DNA of 64,000 nucleotides, from the NCBI GenBank assembly GCA_039025235.1, contig JBCCOS010000003.1, forward strand, positions 186,001-250,000. Reading direction: 5' to 3'. This DNA is from MED-G105 sp039025235 (lineage in GTDB: Bacteria; Pseudomonadota; Alphaproteobacteria; Caulobacterales; Parvularculaceae). Both the position numbers and the translations under genes were made by a program. Positions 24,897 through 33,686 of the stretch are shown piece after piece. The notes under the pieces were generated by a model. That model was not told the origin of the DNA. It searched no databases and was given only the letters and a program-made list of their open reading frames with translations. Position 1 is the stretch's first letter. Every line of letters starts with the position of its first letter.

Positions 24897-25418
24897 ATGC
24901 AGAACGTGACCCCGCTCTACACTGAAACGGTCATTTCTGCACGCATTGATGCCATCGCCGATGAAATTGCACGCGATCATCCTGGCTCCTTTATTCTTGC
25001 GCCTGTCTTGACCGGCGCGTTCGTTTTTGCCGCTGACCTTATGCGCGCGCTGTGGTCGAGGGGATGTGACCCAGAAGTCGATTTTGTTCAGCTATCCAGT
25101 TATGGCGGGGCCCGGTCATCGTCTGGCGTCGTAAAATTGTTGAAAGACTTTTCCATCGATATCACCGGCAAGTCTGTGGTAATCGTTGATGATGTCCTCG
25201 ATACCGGGCGAAGCTTGCATTTTGCGCAAGCCATGGCCGTTGAGCGCGGCGCCACGTCGTCTAAAATTTGTGTCCTTGTTCGCAAAAATACAGGACGTTC
25301 TGTCGACGTTGACGCGGACTATGTGGGCTTTGAGGCGGGTCCTGATGAATTTCTCGTCGGCTATGGTATGGATGATGATGGCCTTCATCGCGGGCTGCCT
25401 TATATTGGCACGGTTTAG
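24897..25418 (+). CDS. hpt: Hypoxanthine phosphoribosyltransferase
   Basis: 173 residues from the ATG at 24897, chosen over an upstream TTG because GGAGA stands 6 nt before it. Salvages hypoxanthine or guanine to IMP or GMP with PRPP. Type I PRTase marks: APVLTGAFVFAADLMRAL (about 38-56), DFVQLSSYGG, the PRPP loop VVIVDDVLDTGRSL (about 95-108) and YVGFEAGPDEFLVGYGMD near the end. It sits downstream of the zinc-ribbon gene as in related genomes. Confidence 0.93.
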   Translation: MQNVTPLYTETVISARIDAIADEIARDHPGSFILAPVLTGAFVFAADLMRALWSRGCDPEVDFVQLSSYGGARSSSGVVKLLKDFSIDITGKSVVIVDDVLDTGRSLHFAQAMAVERGATSSKICVLVRKNTGRSVDVDADYVGFEAGPDEFLVGYGMDDDGLHRGLPYIGTV

Positions 25419-25687
25419 AGTCGTTACTGATTGATACTGGAAACTAGCAATTCGCGGTAAGACTGTTCGTGTTCAATATACTTGCAATCAAGAAAGTGCG
25501 CGATCTCCACAAGTCCATTCATAAAGTGTTAATTTTCCTTTATGGGATGGTAAGGCTATCGAGTTTGTTAAAATTGATGAAGCTAAATTTAACGCGATTC
25601 AATGATTTCCGGTCACCCTAGTCGTTGAAGAGCTGCTGCGACCCTGTAATGCGGCTTTTGGGGCGAGAGGAGCGCTAGGTCGGGGCC

Positions 25688-26089
25688 ATGGTTACGGAAG
25701 TTAGAAAGATTCATTTTGGATCGGATGATCTCATTGAAGCGTTGACGACGTTTCGGGAACAACACATCGATTTTCTTCCAGCCGGCCGAATTTATATCCG
25801 CGGTGTGGCGCGAAATGGTATGTTGCGGGTGCAAGTGGGGATGACCTACGGAGCGCGCACCCAAAATGCGATCTTTGACATCAGCGATTCAGATGTTCTG
25901 CGCGTTGTCATCCATGCGTGTGAAAATCTCAACATCCCTATGCCTCGAATTGGCGAGAAGACCATTTCAGGATCTGAAAAGGGCATCTGCCTTCAAATAA
26001 AAATTGATCCCAACGCATCTCCCAAGGATCACCACGTCCGGCTTGGCGATTTCTTAGGCGCAAAACGCCTGGAAACAGAATCGGTCTAG
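25688..26089 (+). CDS. Hypothetical protein, 133 residues
   Basis: Not recognised. The product is a compact mixed alpha/beta-looking protein (GRIYIRGVARNGMLRVQVGM, then NAIFDISDSDVLRVVIHACENLNIP) without signal peptide or membrane segment. The reading frame is well spaced between hpt and the HDAC-like gene on the same strand, and no competing frame is convincing. Only a weak ribosome site (GGGG) precedes the ATG. The 270 bp before it hold nothing I can name. Confidence 0.6.
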   Translation: MVTEVRKIHFGSDDLIEALTTFREQHIDFLPAGRIYIRGVARNGMLRVQVGMTYGARTQNAIFDISDSDVLRVVIHACENLNIPMPRIGEKTISGSEKGICLQIKIDPNASPKDHHVRLGDFLGAKRLETESV

Positions 26090-26274
26090 AATTCTCTCGA
26101 TAAAACTAAGCTGTTATGTTGGGCTGAAGCGATTTAAGGTCATTTGCGATCCCTCAGCATTATTGCCGTCTGTTCTACGCTTCTGCTCCCGGTTGAGGTG
26201 TGAGCGGAAAGATTGCAAACAATTCTTGAGCGCGGTTGTTGGTCACATTTGGTGACTGTTAGAGGGGCGGTGTG

Positions 26275-27219
26275 ATGACAACAATTCTTTACACGCATGA
26301 AGTATTTTCCCGTCATGAAACACCATCTGGTCATCCGGAGCAATCAGCGCGGATGACAGCTGTCACTAATGCGCTGGCCGGTCCGGCATTTGATGGCCTT
26401 GTTCGCCGGTCGGCACCGACATGTAGTGACGAGGTTTTGTCTTCCGTTCATGCATCGGACCATGTCGCACTTGTTCGGCGCGCTAGCGCGGCGGCGATCG
26501 AACGGAACGAGTTGATTGGATTAGATCCCGATACGACCATGGGACCTGCCTCTCTGGAGGCATCGCTGCGCGCGGTTGGTGCGGTCGTCGATGCGGTTGA
26601 TGCAGTGTTTTCTGATGTTGCCGATAATGCGTTCGTTGCAGCGCGACCGCCGGGACATCATGCAGAACCCAACCGAGTTATGGGGTTTTGCATGTTCAAC
26701 GCAGCGGCGATTGCGGCGGTCCATGCGCGCCATGCCCATGGTGCCTCGAAAGTGGCAGTGGTTGATTTTGATGTGCACCACGGAAATGGGACCCAAGCTG
26801 CATTTTGGGATGATGAGCATGCTTTTTTTGCGTCCTCCCATGAATATCCGCAGTATCCTGGGACGGGATTGGAAACCGATCGCGGCGCGGCTGACAATAT
26901 TATGAATGTGCATCTGCAGACGGGGGCGGGGTCCCTCGACTTTCAGCGTGCCTGGGGAGAAAGGCTTCTGCCGGCGCTGAACGATTTTGCGCCTGAGTTG
27001 GTCATCATCTCAGCCGGGTTTGATGCCCATGTGGCGGACCCGCTTGGTGGATTAAATCTGGAGGACGAAGACTTTGCTTGGGCAACGCGCGAGATCGGTT
27101 CTGTAGCGCATAGTGTATGCGATGGTCGCATCGTATCCTTGCTTGAGGGGGGATATAATCTTGCTGCACTTGGATCGTCAGTCGCGGCACATGTTGCGTG
27201 TCTGATGGCTAGCGATTAA
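26275..27219 (+). CDS. Histone deacetylase family protein (acetylpolyamine amidohydrolase-like)
   Basis: 314 residues from the ATG at 26275 (a GTG directly before it is the alternative). Zinc hydrolase of the arginase/deacetylase fold. Marks: SGHPEQSARM near the N-terminus, ARPPGHHAEP with the paired His (about residue 127), VVDFDVHHGNGTQ with zinc ligands (about 163) and SAGFDAHVADPLGGL with the second Asp. Bacterial members remove acetyl groups from polyamines or other amines; the substrate here is not shown. It heads the conserved group with histidine phosphatase, xseB and dxs. Confidence 0.9.
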   Translation: MTTILYTHEVFSRHETPSGHPEQSARMTAVTNALAGPAFDGLVRRSAPTCSDEVLSSVHASDHVALVRRASAAAIERNELIGLDPDTTMGPASLEASLRAVGAVVDAVDAVFSDVADNAFVAARPPGHHAEPNRVMGFCMFNAAAIAAVHARHAHGASKVAVVDFDVHHGNGTQAAFWDDEHAFFASSHEYPQYPGTGLETDRGAADNIMNVHLQTGAGSLDFQRAWGERLLPALNDFAPELVIISAGFDAHVADPLGGLNLEDEDFAWATREIGSVAHSVCDGRIVSLLEGGYNLAALGSSVAAHVACLMASD

Positions 27220-27319
27220 TGAGAAGGCGACGCTAGCATAATGTGAGCGTTGTGTTCAGCCATAAGCCCCGGCTTTGGCGCTGACAGTCATCTTCGCGTA
27301 GCAAGTCTTTACGCTGCTT

Positions 27320-27964
27320 ATGCGCTTTGAAAAATGGCTTAGGGAGACGATGGCGGGACGCATTATTACCGCGCGACACGGTCGACCGGATTTATCGCGT
27401 GATGTTAAAATAACGGCGCATCAGTATGGTGAGTGGTGGGCTCAATATGACAAAGCGGGGCTAGGCCCTGACGAGCGGCCACCTGATGGCCTCGTCAAAC
27501 TTGCAGCATCAGCGAAAACAATTCTTTCCTCGACCTTACCAAGAGCGATTGAAACAGCAGCAAGAGTGACCGAAGGCGCGCGTCAGGTTCCGGCGGATGC
27601 TATTTTTGTAGAAGCGCCATTGCCGCCGCCGCCGATACCGCTTTTGCGCCTTCGTCCCGGGCCATGGGGCGTTATTTCACGATCCTTTTGGTTCTGGGGA
27701 TACGCGCCCAACGGGATAGAAACGCACCGCCAGTCATGGCGCCGGGTCAGTCAAATAGCGGAACGGTTGGAAGGATATGCCGCGGATGGCGACGTTCTTC
27801 TCTGTGCTCACGGTTATTTGAATTGGATGATCGATCGTCATCTGTGTCGCAATGGGTGGTCACGTATCGATCGAAACGGCAAAAATAATTACTGGTCATG
27901 GCGAATTTACGAACCAGTTGGCGCCCCCGCCGCGGCCAACAGGTCTGCCATTGCCGCGGAATAA
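27320..27964 (+). CDS. Histidine phosphatase family protein
   Basis: 214 residues. Phosphoglycerate-mutase-like fold. The catalytic ARHGRP lies near residue 18, SSTLPRAIETA at about 74 and the second His in CAHGYLNWM at about 159. Substrate unknown. An ATG ten codons in (27350) has GGGAG just upstream and may be the real start (MAGRIITARHG). Present between the HDAC-like gene and xseB in relatives. Confidence 0.85.
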   Translation: MRFEKWLRETMAGRIITARHGRPDLSRDVKITAHQYGEWWAQYDKAGLGPDERPPDGLVKLAASAKTILSSTLPRAIETAARVTEGARQVPADAIFVEAPLPPPPIPLLRLRPGPWGVISRSFWFWGYAPNGIETHRQSWRRVSQIAERLEGYAADGDVLLCAHGYLNWMIDRHLCRNGWSRIDRNGKNNYWSWRIYEPVGAPAAANRSAIAAE

Positions 27965-28056
27965 ATGGTGAATGACGAGCGTTGAGATATAATGTTTTTC
28001 TTCTCGACAAGCGTGCAGCGTGTTGAAATTTTTAGCGGTGTGGTCGACATAAGCGT

Positions 28057-28311
28057 ATGACGAAAGAACAATCAAAAACCGGCGATCTTGGCGCTGTCAC
28101 ATTTGAGGCGGCCCTTGCTGAACTGGAAGAAATTATTCAGCAGCTTGAGAGCGGTGACGTCGAACTAGAGAAGTCCATTTCGCTTTATGAAAGAGGGGCG
28201 TTACTTAAGGCCCATTGCGAAAGCAAACTTCGCGTCGCCGAAGAGCGGATTGAGAAGATCGTGGCGGCAGGCGACGGAACTCTAAAAGGAGAAGCTGCCT
28301 CTTTCGATTAA
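28057..28311 (+). CDS. xseB: Exodeoxyribonuclease VII small subunit
   Basis: 84 residues. XseB coats and regulates XseA in the single-strand nuclease. The body is a helical hairpin: FEAALAELEEIIQQLESGDVELEKSI, then YERGALLKAHCESKLRVAEERIEKI, the family signature. xseA is not in the window. It lies upstream of dxs as in many proteobacteria. Confidence 0.95.
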   Translation: MTKEQSKTGDLGAVTFEAALAELEEIIQQLESGDVELEKSISLYERGALLKAHCESKLRVAEERIEKIVAAGDGTLKGEAASFD

Positions 28312-28661
28312 CCCCCTGATGGGTTTTGTTCACGGGTGTTTGAGCCACGCTGTTTTGGTAATGATATGCAACCGCTTTTTGCTGCATCTGAATTTTTCAG
28401 ATCTAGTTTACCATGCCAGATTTTTGATCCGACTGAATAGAGGAAATATCTTTGAAATGGCCTTGGTTTCTCCAGAATCGGGATTTGCCAGAAGTGCAAA
28501 GTGCCATGGTTTAGTGTCGGCATTCGTTTGAATGCCATTAAACTATTAGCAGTCTTAGCCGTTGGCCCTTGCGGTGCAATGCGGTATGTAGACTGATTGG
28601 GCAGAGATTTTTACGCAGGCGCGCGATGCGTAGTTAAGAGTTCTATAAAGAAAGATCATCC
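28312..28661. other. Gap between xseB and dxs
   Basis: 350 bp. A weak hairpin (aacccc and gggtt, about 28310-28326) with a few T residues follows the xseB stop and may end transcription. The rest shows no ORF or RNA I can support. The sequence just before dxs (GAAAGA about 10 nt before the ATG) serves as its ribosome site. Confidence 0.35.
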
Positions 28662-30575
28662 ATGACCGTCGAAACGCCACTATTAGATACGATAAATTCG
28701 CCAGCCGAATTGCGCACACTTGATAAAAGCCAGCTGCGCCAAGTCGCTGACGAATTGCGTTCGGAAGTTATTGACGCGGTCTCGCAAACCGGTGGTCACT
28801 TAGGCTCTGGTCTTGGCGTTGTCGAACTCACCACCGCGATACACTATGTCTTCAATACCCCCGACGACCGGCTTGTTTTTGACGTGGGCCACCAGTGTTA
28901 TCCGCATAAGGTTTTGACTGGACGCCGCGAGCGGATTCGCACGCTGCGGCAGGGTGGTGGCTTGTCTGGTTTCACCAAACGCTCAGAAAGCGAATATGAC
29001 CCATTCGGTGCGGCTCACGCTGCTACATCAATATCGGCGGCAACGGGCTTTGCTGAAGCGGCAAAACACCTAGGCAAAGACGCGACGGCCATCGCGGTTA
29101 TTGGTGACGGGTCCATGTCGGCGGGTATGGCATATGAGGGTCTCAATAACGCAGGACACCTCGGTTCACGGCTCGTCGTTATTTTGAACGATAACGACAT
29201 GTCGATTGCCCCGCCTGTTGGGGCGATGAGCGCTTACCTCGCGCGGGCAAGCTCGTCTGGTGTTTATCAAGGATTTAGACGGTTCTCTAAGCAACTGACG
29301 AAGCGTCTTCCCAGACGCATTTATGAAAGCCTTGCAAAGGCCGAAGAATACGGCCGCGGCATGGTAACTGGCGGCACCCTGTTTGAAGAACTTGGATTTT
29401 ACTATGTTGGCCCTATCGATGGCCACAACTTAGAACATCTTGTGCCAGTTCTTGAGAACGCTCGCGACATGCAGGATGGGCCGGTGCTTGTTCATGTCGT
29501 TACGCAAAAAGGTAAGGGTTATTCGTACGCTGAGGAAGCAGCAGATAAATACCACGGCGTTGCAAAGTTTGATGTTGTTTCTGGTAAACAGAAAAAAGGG
29601 ACACCCAACGCGCCGGCCTATCAAAAGGTTTTTGCCCAGACGCTTATAAATATTGCAGATACGGACGACAAGATCATTGGCGTTACGGCGGCGATGCCGT
29701 CGGGTACAAGTCTTGATATGTTCGAGAAGGTATATCCTGACCGTATGTATGACGTCGGGATTGCCGAACAGCACGCTGTTACCTTTGCTGCGGGTTTGGC
29801 CGGTGACGGGATGCGGCCGTTTTGTGCAATTTACTCGACATTTCTCCAGCGTGGATATGATTCCGTCGTCCATGACGTGGCAATTCAGAATTTGCCCGTT
29901 CGCTTCCCGATGGACCGGGCCGGTCTTGTCGGCGCTGATGGGCAAACACACGCTGGCGCCTTTGACATCGCCTATCTTGGGTGCTTACCCAATATGGTTT
30001 TAATGGCGGCAGGAGACGAGGCTGAGCTTGTCCATATGACAACGACCGCCGCTGAGTTCGACGAGGGGCCGATTGCTTTCCGGTATCCTCGCGGCGAAGG
30101 CATGGGGGTTGAGCTACCTGCGATCGGAAAAGTTCTTGAGATCGGTAAGGGGCGTATTATTCGTGAGGGAACGAAAGTGGCGATCCTCAGTTATGGTGGT
30201 CGTCTTGCCGAGGCTATGAAGGCGGTGGAAACGCTTGAGGCTCAGGGTCTCTCAACGACATTGGCTGACGCACGCTTTGCAAAGCCGTTGGATACGGATT
30301 TAATTCTGCGGCTCGCACGCGAGCACGAGGTGCTTATAACGATTGAAGAAGGCTCAATCGGCGGATTTGGCGCCTATGTGCTGCATTATTTGGCCGATCA
30401 AGGAGTCTTGGACGGTGGGTTAAAAATTCGCACAATGACGTTACCCGATATTTTCCAAGATCATGATTCGCCACAAAACATGTATGAAACGGCGCGTCTC
30501 AATGCGACGCACATCGTTGAGCGTGCCCGTGAAGCGCTCGGCATGTCAGCAGAGGTCGTGAACCTCCGCGGTTAA
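28662..30575 (+). CDS. dxs: 1-deoxy-D-xylulose-5-phosphate synthase
   Basis: 637 residues, the usual length. First enzyme of the MEP isoprenoid pathway; condenses pyruvate and glyceraldehyde 3-phosphate using thiamine diphosphate. Marks: GGHLGSGLGVVELT near the N-terminus, VFDVGHQCYPHKVLTGR, the ThDP loop GDGSMSAGMAYEGLN (about 148-162), YDVGIAEQHAVTFAAGLA (about 361-378), and the transketolase C-terminal domain ending about residue 620. The 344-bp gap after it contains only degenerate repeat sequence. Confidence 0.97.
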   Translation: MTVETPLLDTINSPAELRTLDKSQLRQVADELRSEVIDAVSQTGGHLGSGLGVVELTTAIHYVFNTPDDRLVFDVGHQCYPHKVLTGRRERIRTLRQGGGLSGFTKRSESEYDPFGAAHAATSISAATGFAEAAKHLGKDATAIAVIGDGSMSAGMAYEGLNNAGHLGSRLVVILNDNDMSIAPPVGAMSAYLARASSSGVYQGFRRFSKQLTKRLPRRIYESLAKAEEYGRGMVTGGTLFEELGFYYVGPIDGHNLEHLVPVLENARDMQDGPVLVHVVTQKGKGYSYAEEAADKYHGVAKFDVVSGKQKKGTPNAPAYQKVFAQTLINIADTDDKIIGVTAAMPSGTSLDMFEKVYPDRMYDVGIAEQHAVTFAAGLAGDGMRPFCAIYSTFLQRGYDSVVHDVAIQNLPVRFPMDRAGLVGADGQTHAGAFDIAYLGCLPNMVLMAAGDEAELVHMTTTAAEFDEGPIAFRYPRGEGMGVELPAIGKVLEIGKGRIIREGTKVAILSYGGRLAEAMKAVETLEAQGLSTTLADARFAKPLDTDLILRLAREHEVLITIEEGSIGGFGAYVLHYLADQGVLDGGLKIRTMTLPDIFQDHDSPQNMYETARLNATHIVERAREALGMSAEVVNLRG

Positions 30576-30694
30576 TCGCATCGCCGCACACTGCACTCTG
30601 ATTTCAAGCGAACGCGTATCAGAATTCGTATTGATTTTACGATGATGCGGCACGTGCCGTCATGATATATTGTGGCTGTCCGTTCTCATTAATG

Positions 30695-30800
30695 GCATTT
30701 CCAGCTCCAATGGCTAATGGCCCACGCGCGCAGAAATGCATGAAAAATCACGACCTAAAGCTTTTTGCGTTCCGATGAGAAACGGAATGCGAAGAGCTCT
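30695..30800. repeat. Degenerate dispersed repeat between dxs and the RHH gene
   Basis: A GCATTTC/GAAATGC hairpin (about 30699-30740) is followed by a second hairpin, tgcgttccgatgagaaacggaatgcg (about 30768-30793), with an 8-bp stem. The order matches the two-hairpin plan of the main family, but the sequence has drifted. Confidence 0.45.
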
Positions 30801-30871
30801 ATCGCTGGCGATATATGAAATTTCGATAAACAACTCCGATATGCATCCAATAAAAAATGCAAAAAGTGCGC

Positions 30872-30899
30872 TTGACAGATTTTTAAATGTATATACGTT
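30872..30899 (+). promoter_or_regulatory. Promoter and possible operator of the RHH gene
   Basis: A perfect -35 TTGACA at 30872-30877 is followed 16 nt later by TACGTT as a weak -10. Overlapping the -10 is the near-palindrome aatgtatatacgtt (30886-30899; 12 of 14 positions symmetric), a suitable site for autoregulation by the ribbon-helix-helix protein that starts 20 bp downstream. Inference from position and symmetry. Confidence 0.4.
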
Positions 30900-30919
30900 G
30901 TAACTCTATTGCATAGCGC

Positions 30920-31120
30920 ATGAGCGGACTTAACACCTTGCCGAATGACCAGCGAGCGAAAAAGAAAAATAAAAAAGATAGCCAACTGGTCATCCGTATC
31001 AAAAGCGAGGAACGGGACCGTTTCATTGCGCTATGCGAGGATCTGGACACAAGTGCGGCCAGAGAAATTCGCGGTTTCATCAGAGCTTTCTTGCGCAAGC
31101 ATGATGGCGAAGGGGACTAG
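30920..31120 (+). CDS. Small ribbon-helix-helix-type DNA-binding protein
   Basis: 66 residues. A basic N-terminus (RAKKKNKKDS) precedes QLVIRIKSEERDRFIALCED and SAAREIRGFIRAFLRKH, the strand-helix-helix arrangement of Arc/CopG/MetJ-type regulators. No toxin partner is adjacent. No ribosome site is evident. It is followed 116 bp later on the same strand by the lysine-rich microprotein gene. Fold call is moderately strong; targets unknown. Confidence 0.65.
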   Translation: MSGLNTLPNDQRAKKKNKKDSQLVIRIKSEERDRFIALCEDLDTSAAREIRGFIRAFLRKHDGEGD

Positions 31121-31236
31121 GCGGTTAGAATTTCAGTTATCGCCATCCGTGGCGGTGGCTCGATCTTCGAGATCCCGTGTCCCTTATTAAGATGAACATA
31201 GAATAGACAGCACGTAAATAAATGGAGAAGAAATCC

Positions 31237-31353
31237 ATGGCGAACAAAAAAGTTAAAGCCCTGAAAAAAGAAATAAAATCCCGCAAAAAGCGCATCGGCA
31301 CCCAGCGTAGCAAGCTGAAGAAAGCAAAACGCGCTCTTAAAAAAGCGGCCTAA
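31237..31353 (+). CDS. 38-residue lysine-rich microprotein
   Basis: ATG at 31237 with the strong site GGAGAAG 6 nt upstream; 38 codons, stop at 31351-31353, and a rho-independent terminator immediately after. The product (begins MANKKVKALKKEIKSRKKR, ends KKAKRALKKAA) has almost half Lys/Arg, only one Glu and no hydrophobic core. A heptad-like spacing of Leu, Ile and Ala suggests one amphipathic helix. It resembles histone-H1-like basic tails or small nucleic-acid- or ribosome-binding proteins. I do not recognise a named family. The tight signals on both sides argue for real, efficient expression. Confidence 0.75.
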   Translation: MANKKVKALKKEIKSRKKRIGTQRSKLKKAKRALKKAA

Positions 31354-31358
31354 AAGTC

Positions 31359-31395
31359 AGCCCGCCTTGCTGTCCCGCGAGGCGGGCTTTTCTTT
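31359..31395 (+). terminator. Rho-independent terminator after the microprotein gene
   Basis: Perfect 9-bp GC-rich stem AGCCCGCCT (31359-31367) with AGGCGGGCT (31380-31388), a 12-nt loop and the tail ttttcttt. It starts 6 nt after the microprotein stop. Confidence 0.9.
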
Positions 31396-31547
31396 ACCCG
31401 TCCGAGTTTGCTTCTAAAGCGTCCACGAACGGCCAGCCCCCATACTTGGCCTGAAAACGCTTTCACCCCGGTGTTGTGAAAAATTATTCGATCGTGAACA
31501 GCTTTCGTATCGCCAACGGTGAGGCTTGCGCATAAAATCGTCTTGTA

Positions 31548-32321
31548 ATGGCGCGGCAAAATTCCCCTTTATTTCTCTCTTCTCCATCCAAAATCCGGCT
31601 TGACGCGCATCTTGTTGAGATTGGCGCGTTTGTTTCGCGCGCAAGGGCGCAAGCAGCCGTAAGGGCTGGGTTCATTCAAATTGACGGATCAGTTGTCCAC
31701 CGCCCATCTTTGAGCGTTAAGCCGGAAATGCGCGTTGAAATTCTGGGTGATGTTCACCCTTATGTCTCTCGTGGTGGTTTGAAGTTAGAAGCGGCTTTGG
31801 AAGCTTTTGGCATCAATCCACGCGATAATATCTGTCTGGACCTTGGGGCGTCCACGGGTGGTTTTACGGATGTTTTACTGCGTCAGGGTGCGACACGTGT
31901 TTTTGCGGTCGACGTCGGTAGAGGGCAGTTGCATGAGAAACTCAGAAAAGACGATCGGGTTACCAGCCTTGAAGGGACCCATGCGAATGCGTTGTCAAAA
32001 GACATCATCACTGAGCCAATTGAGCTTCTTGTTTGCGATGTAAGCTTTATAAGCCTCACGAAGGTTCTCCCGCACGCCTTCGACCTCTGTGCCAGTCATG
32101 CCGCGATGGTTGCTTTGGTGAAGCCGCAGTTTGAAGTCGGTCCTGAAAATATCGGCAAAGGGGGCATTGTTTCTGAGGCTGTTGGTCAAACCGCTTTGAC
32201 GAACTTTATCGAATGGTTAAACAAAACCCACCACTGGGAGGAGATTGACTGGTGCGACAGCCCAATCCGTGGCGGTGATGGCAACAAGGAATTCCTCGTT
32301 GGGGCGCGGAAAACAGCATAA
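31548..32321 (+). CDS. tlyA: TlyA family rRNA 2'-O-methyltransferase
   Basis: 257 residues. An S4 RNA-binding domain (about 15-75; RLDAHLVEIGAFVSRARAQAAVRAG) precedes an FtsJ-type methyltransferase domain: PYVSRGGLKLEAALEAF, SAM loop LDLGASTGGFTDVLL, CDVSFISL, LVKPQFE and GNKEFLVGARK. TlyA proteins make 2'-O-methylcytidine in rRNA; some are also called hemolysins. The 3' end overlaps the next gene, so the two are probably coupled. Confidence 0.92.
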   Translation: MARQNSPLFLSSPSKIRLDAHLVEIGAFVSRARAQAAVRAGFIQIDGSVVHRPSLSVKPEMRVEILGDVHPYVSRGGLKLEAALEAFGINPRDNICLDLGASTGGFTDVLLRQGATRVFAVDVGRGQLHEKLRKDDRVTSLEGTHANALSKDIITEPIELLVCDVSFISLTKVLPHAFDLCASHAAMVALVKPQFEVGPENIGKGGIVSEAVGQTALTNFIEWLNKTHHWEEIDWCDSPIRGGDGNKEFLVGARKTA

Positions 32322-33654
32322 GCGGAACAACAGCAATCGACGTTTAGCGGACAATCAGTGTACCCTGAAAAAGTCTGAACGCCGCCAAGGTTACTGCGTT
32401 GCTATTGGTGCAAAAGGCGACGGTATAATTCAAACAAAAAGTGGTATCGCGTATGCGCCCTATACCGCACCTGGCGATGAAGGGGTGTTTGATATCATCG
32501 GTGATCGCGCAAAGCTTGTGAGTTTATCCAAAGAGAGCTCCGAGCGAGAAAAAGCGCCTTGTCCCCATTATGGCATATGCGGTGGTTGTCAGCTTCAGCA
32601 CCTCGCGCCAGAATATTACATTCGATGGAAATTTAATCGCGTTAGGGATGTTCTTGTTGGCGCGGGGTTTAGCGAAGAAATAATACGACCACTGATTACC
32701 ACGTCGCGGGCAAGTCGACGTCGGGCTGTACTCGCGGTTCAGAAGTCTAATGATGATGTCGTGATCGGCTTTAATGTCAGACGATCAGGCGAAATCACAC
32801 CTATCGACAATTGCATGACACTTCATCCTGAACTGGTGGCTACCCTTTCCGTGTTTCGGGATATTGCACGTGTCGTTCCAGCGCACGCCTTCGATCTTGC
32901 CGTAACCAATGGCAACAATGGTATAGATGTCGATGTTCGCTCAAGGCGTATGCGAAAGGTCGATCAAAATGGCCTCGCCACACTGACGCGCGCCATCGGC
33001 AAACTGATACGGAACACGGCAGTGATTCGGGTTTCCATGAATGGCGAGCCCATCATTATTTTTGATGAACCGATCGTCCGTTTTGGTGAATGTGATGTCG
33101 CACTGCCGCCAGGTGGATTTTTACAGGCGAGCCTGGAAGGTGAGGAGAAACTCGCCGAGCTCGTTATAGAAGGTTTGCGAAAACCCTATTCGAATAAGAA
33201 TTCTCCAGCACGATTGAAATATGTGGCTGATCTTTTTTGTGGATCAGGGACTTTTACCCTAAGGCTTGCGCATTTTGCATCTGTCTATGCTGCGGATTCA
33301 AACGGTCCCTCTCTGAAGGCCCTGCGACAGGCCGTCGTAAAAGCAGCAAATGCGATCAAGCCCGTGACAATTGAGGCGAGAAACCTTGATGAACGACCGA
33401 TTTTGGCAGCGGCGTTAAATCGATTTGATGCCGTTATATTCGACCCGCCGCGTTCAGGCGCGATGGCACAAGCTAGTGAGTTGGCAAACGCCAAAACAAA
33501 AACCGTCATCGGCGTATCATGTAATCCATCGACCTTTGTCCGAGATGCACGCCTTCTGTCGCAGGGGGGATACAGCCTAAAATACGTGACGCCCGTCGAT
33601 CAATTCGTTTACGCTTCTCACGTGGAACTTGTTGGGGTGTTTGAGAAAGCATGA
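32245..33654 (+). CDS. RumA/RlmD-like 23S rRNA (uracil-5-)-methyltransferase
   Basis: 469 residues in the open frame. The start is uncertain: ATG at 32245 or 32278 would both overlap tlyA, and conserved sequence begins only around RRQGYCVAIGAKGDGII. Iron-sulfur ligands appear as C-x5-C-x2-C in CPHYGICGGC (about residue 105). The methyltransferase domain has DLFCGSGTFTLRLA (about 330), VIFDPPRSGA (about 393) and GVSCNPSTFVRD with the catalytic Cys (about 425). It acts on U747 or U1939-type sites in homologues; the site here is not determinable. Confidence 0.88.
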   Translation: MTGATAQSVAVMATRNSSLGRGKQHKRNNSNRRLADNQCTLKKSERRQGYCVAIGAKGDGIIQTKSGIAYAPYTAPGDEGVFDIIGDRAKLVSLSKESSEREKAPCPHYGICGGCQLQHLAPEYYIRWKFNRVRDVLVGAGFSEEIIRPLITTSRASRRRAVLAVQKSNDDVVIGFNVRRSGEITPIDNCMTLHPELVATLSVFRDIARVVPAHAFDLAVTNGNNGIDVDVRSRRMRKVDQNGLATLTRAIGKLIRNTAVIRVSMNGEPIIIFDEPIVRFGECDVALPPGGFLQASLEGEEKLAELVIEGLRKPYSNKNSPARLKYVADLFCGSGTFTLRLAHFASVYAADSNGPSLKALRQAVVKAANAIKPVTIEARNLDERPILAAALNRFDAVIFDPPRSGAMAQASELANAKTKTVIGVSCNPSTFVRDARLLSQGGYSLKYVTPVDQFVYASHVELVGVFEKA

Positions 33655-33686
33655 GATCTTGAGACTGATCCTGGGAGGCGCAAATT

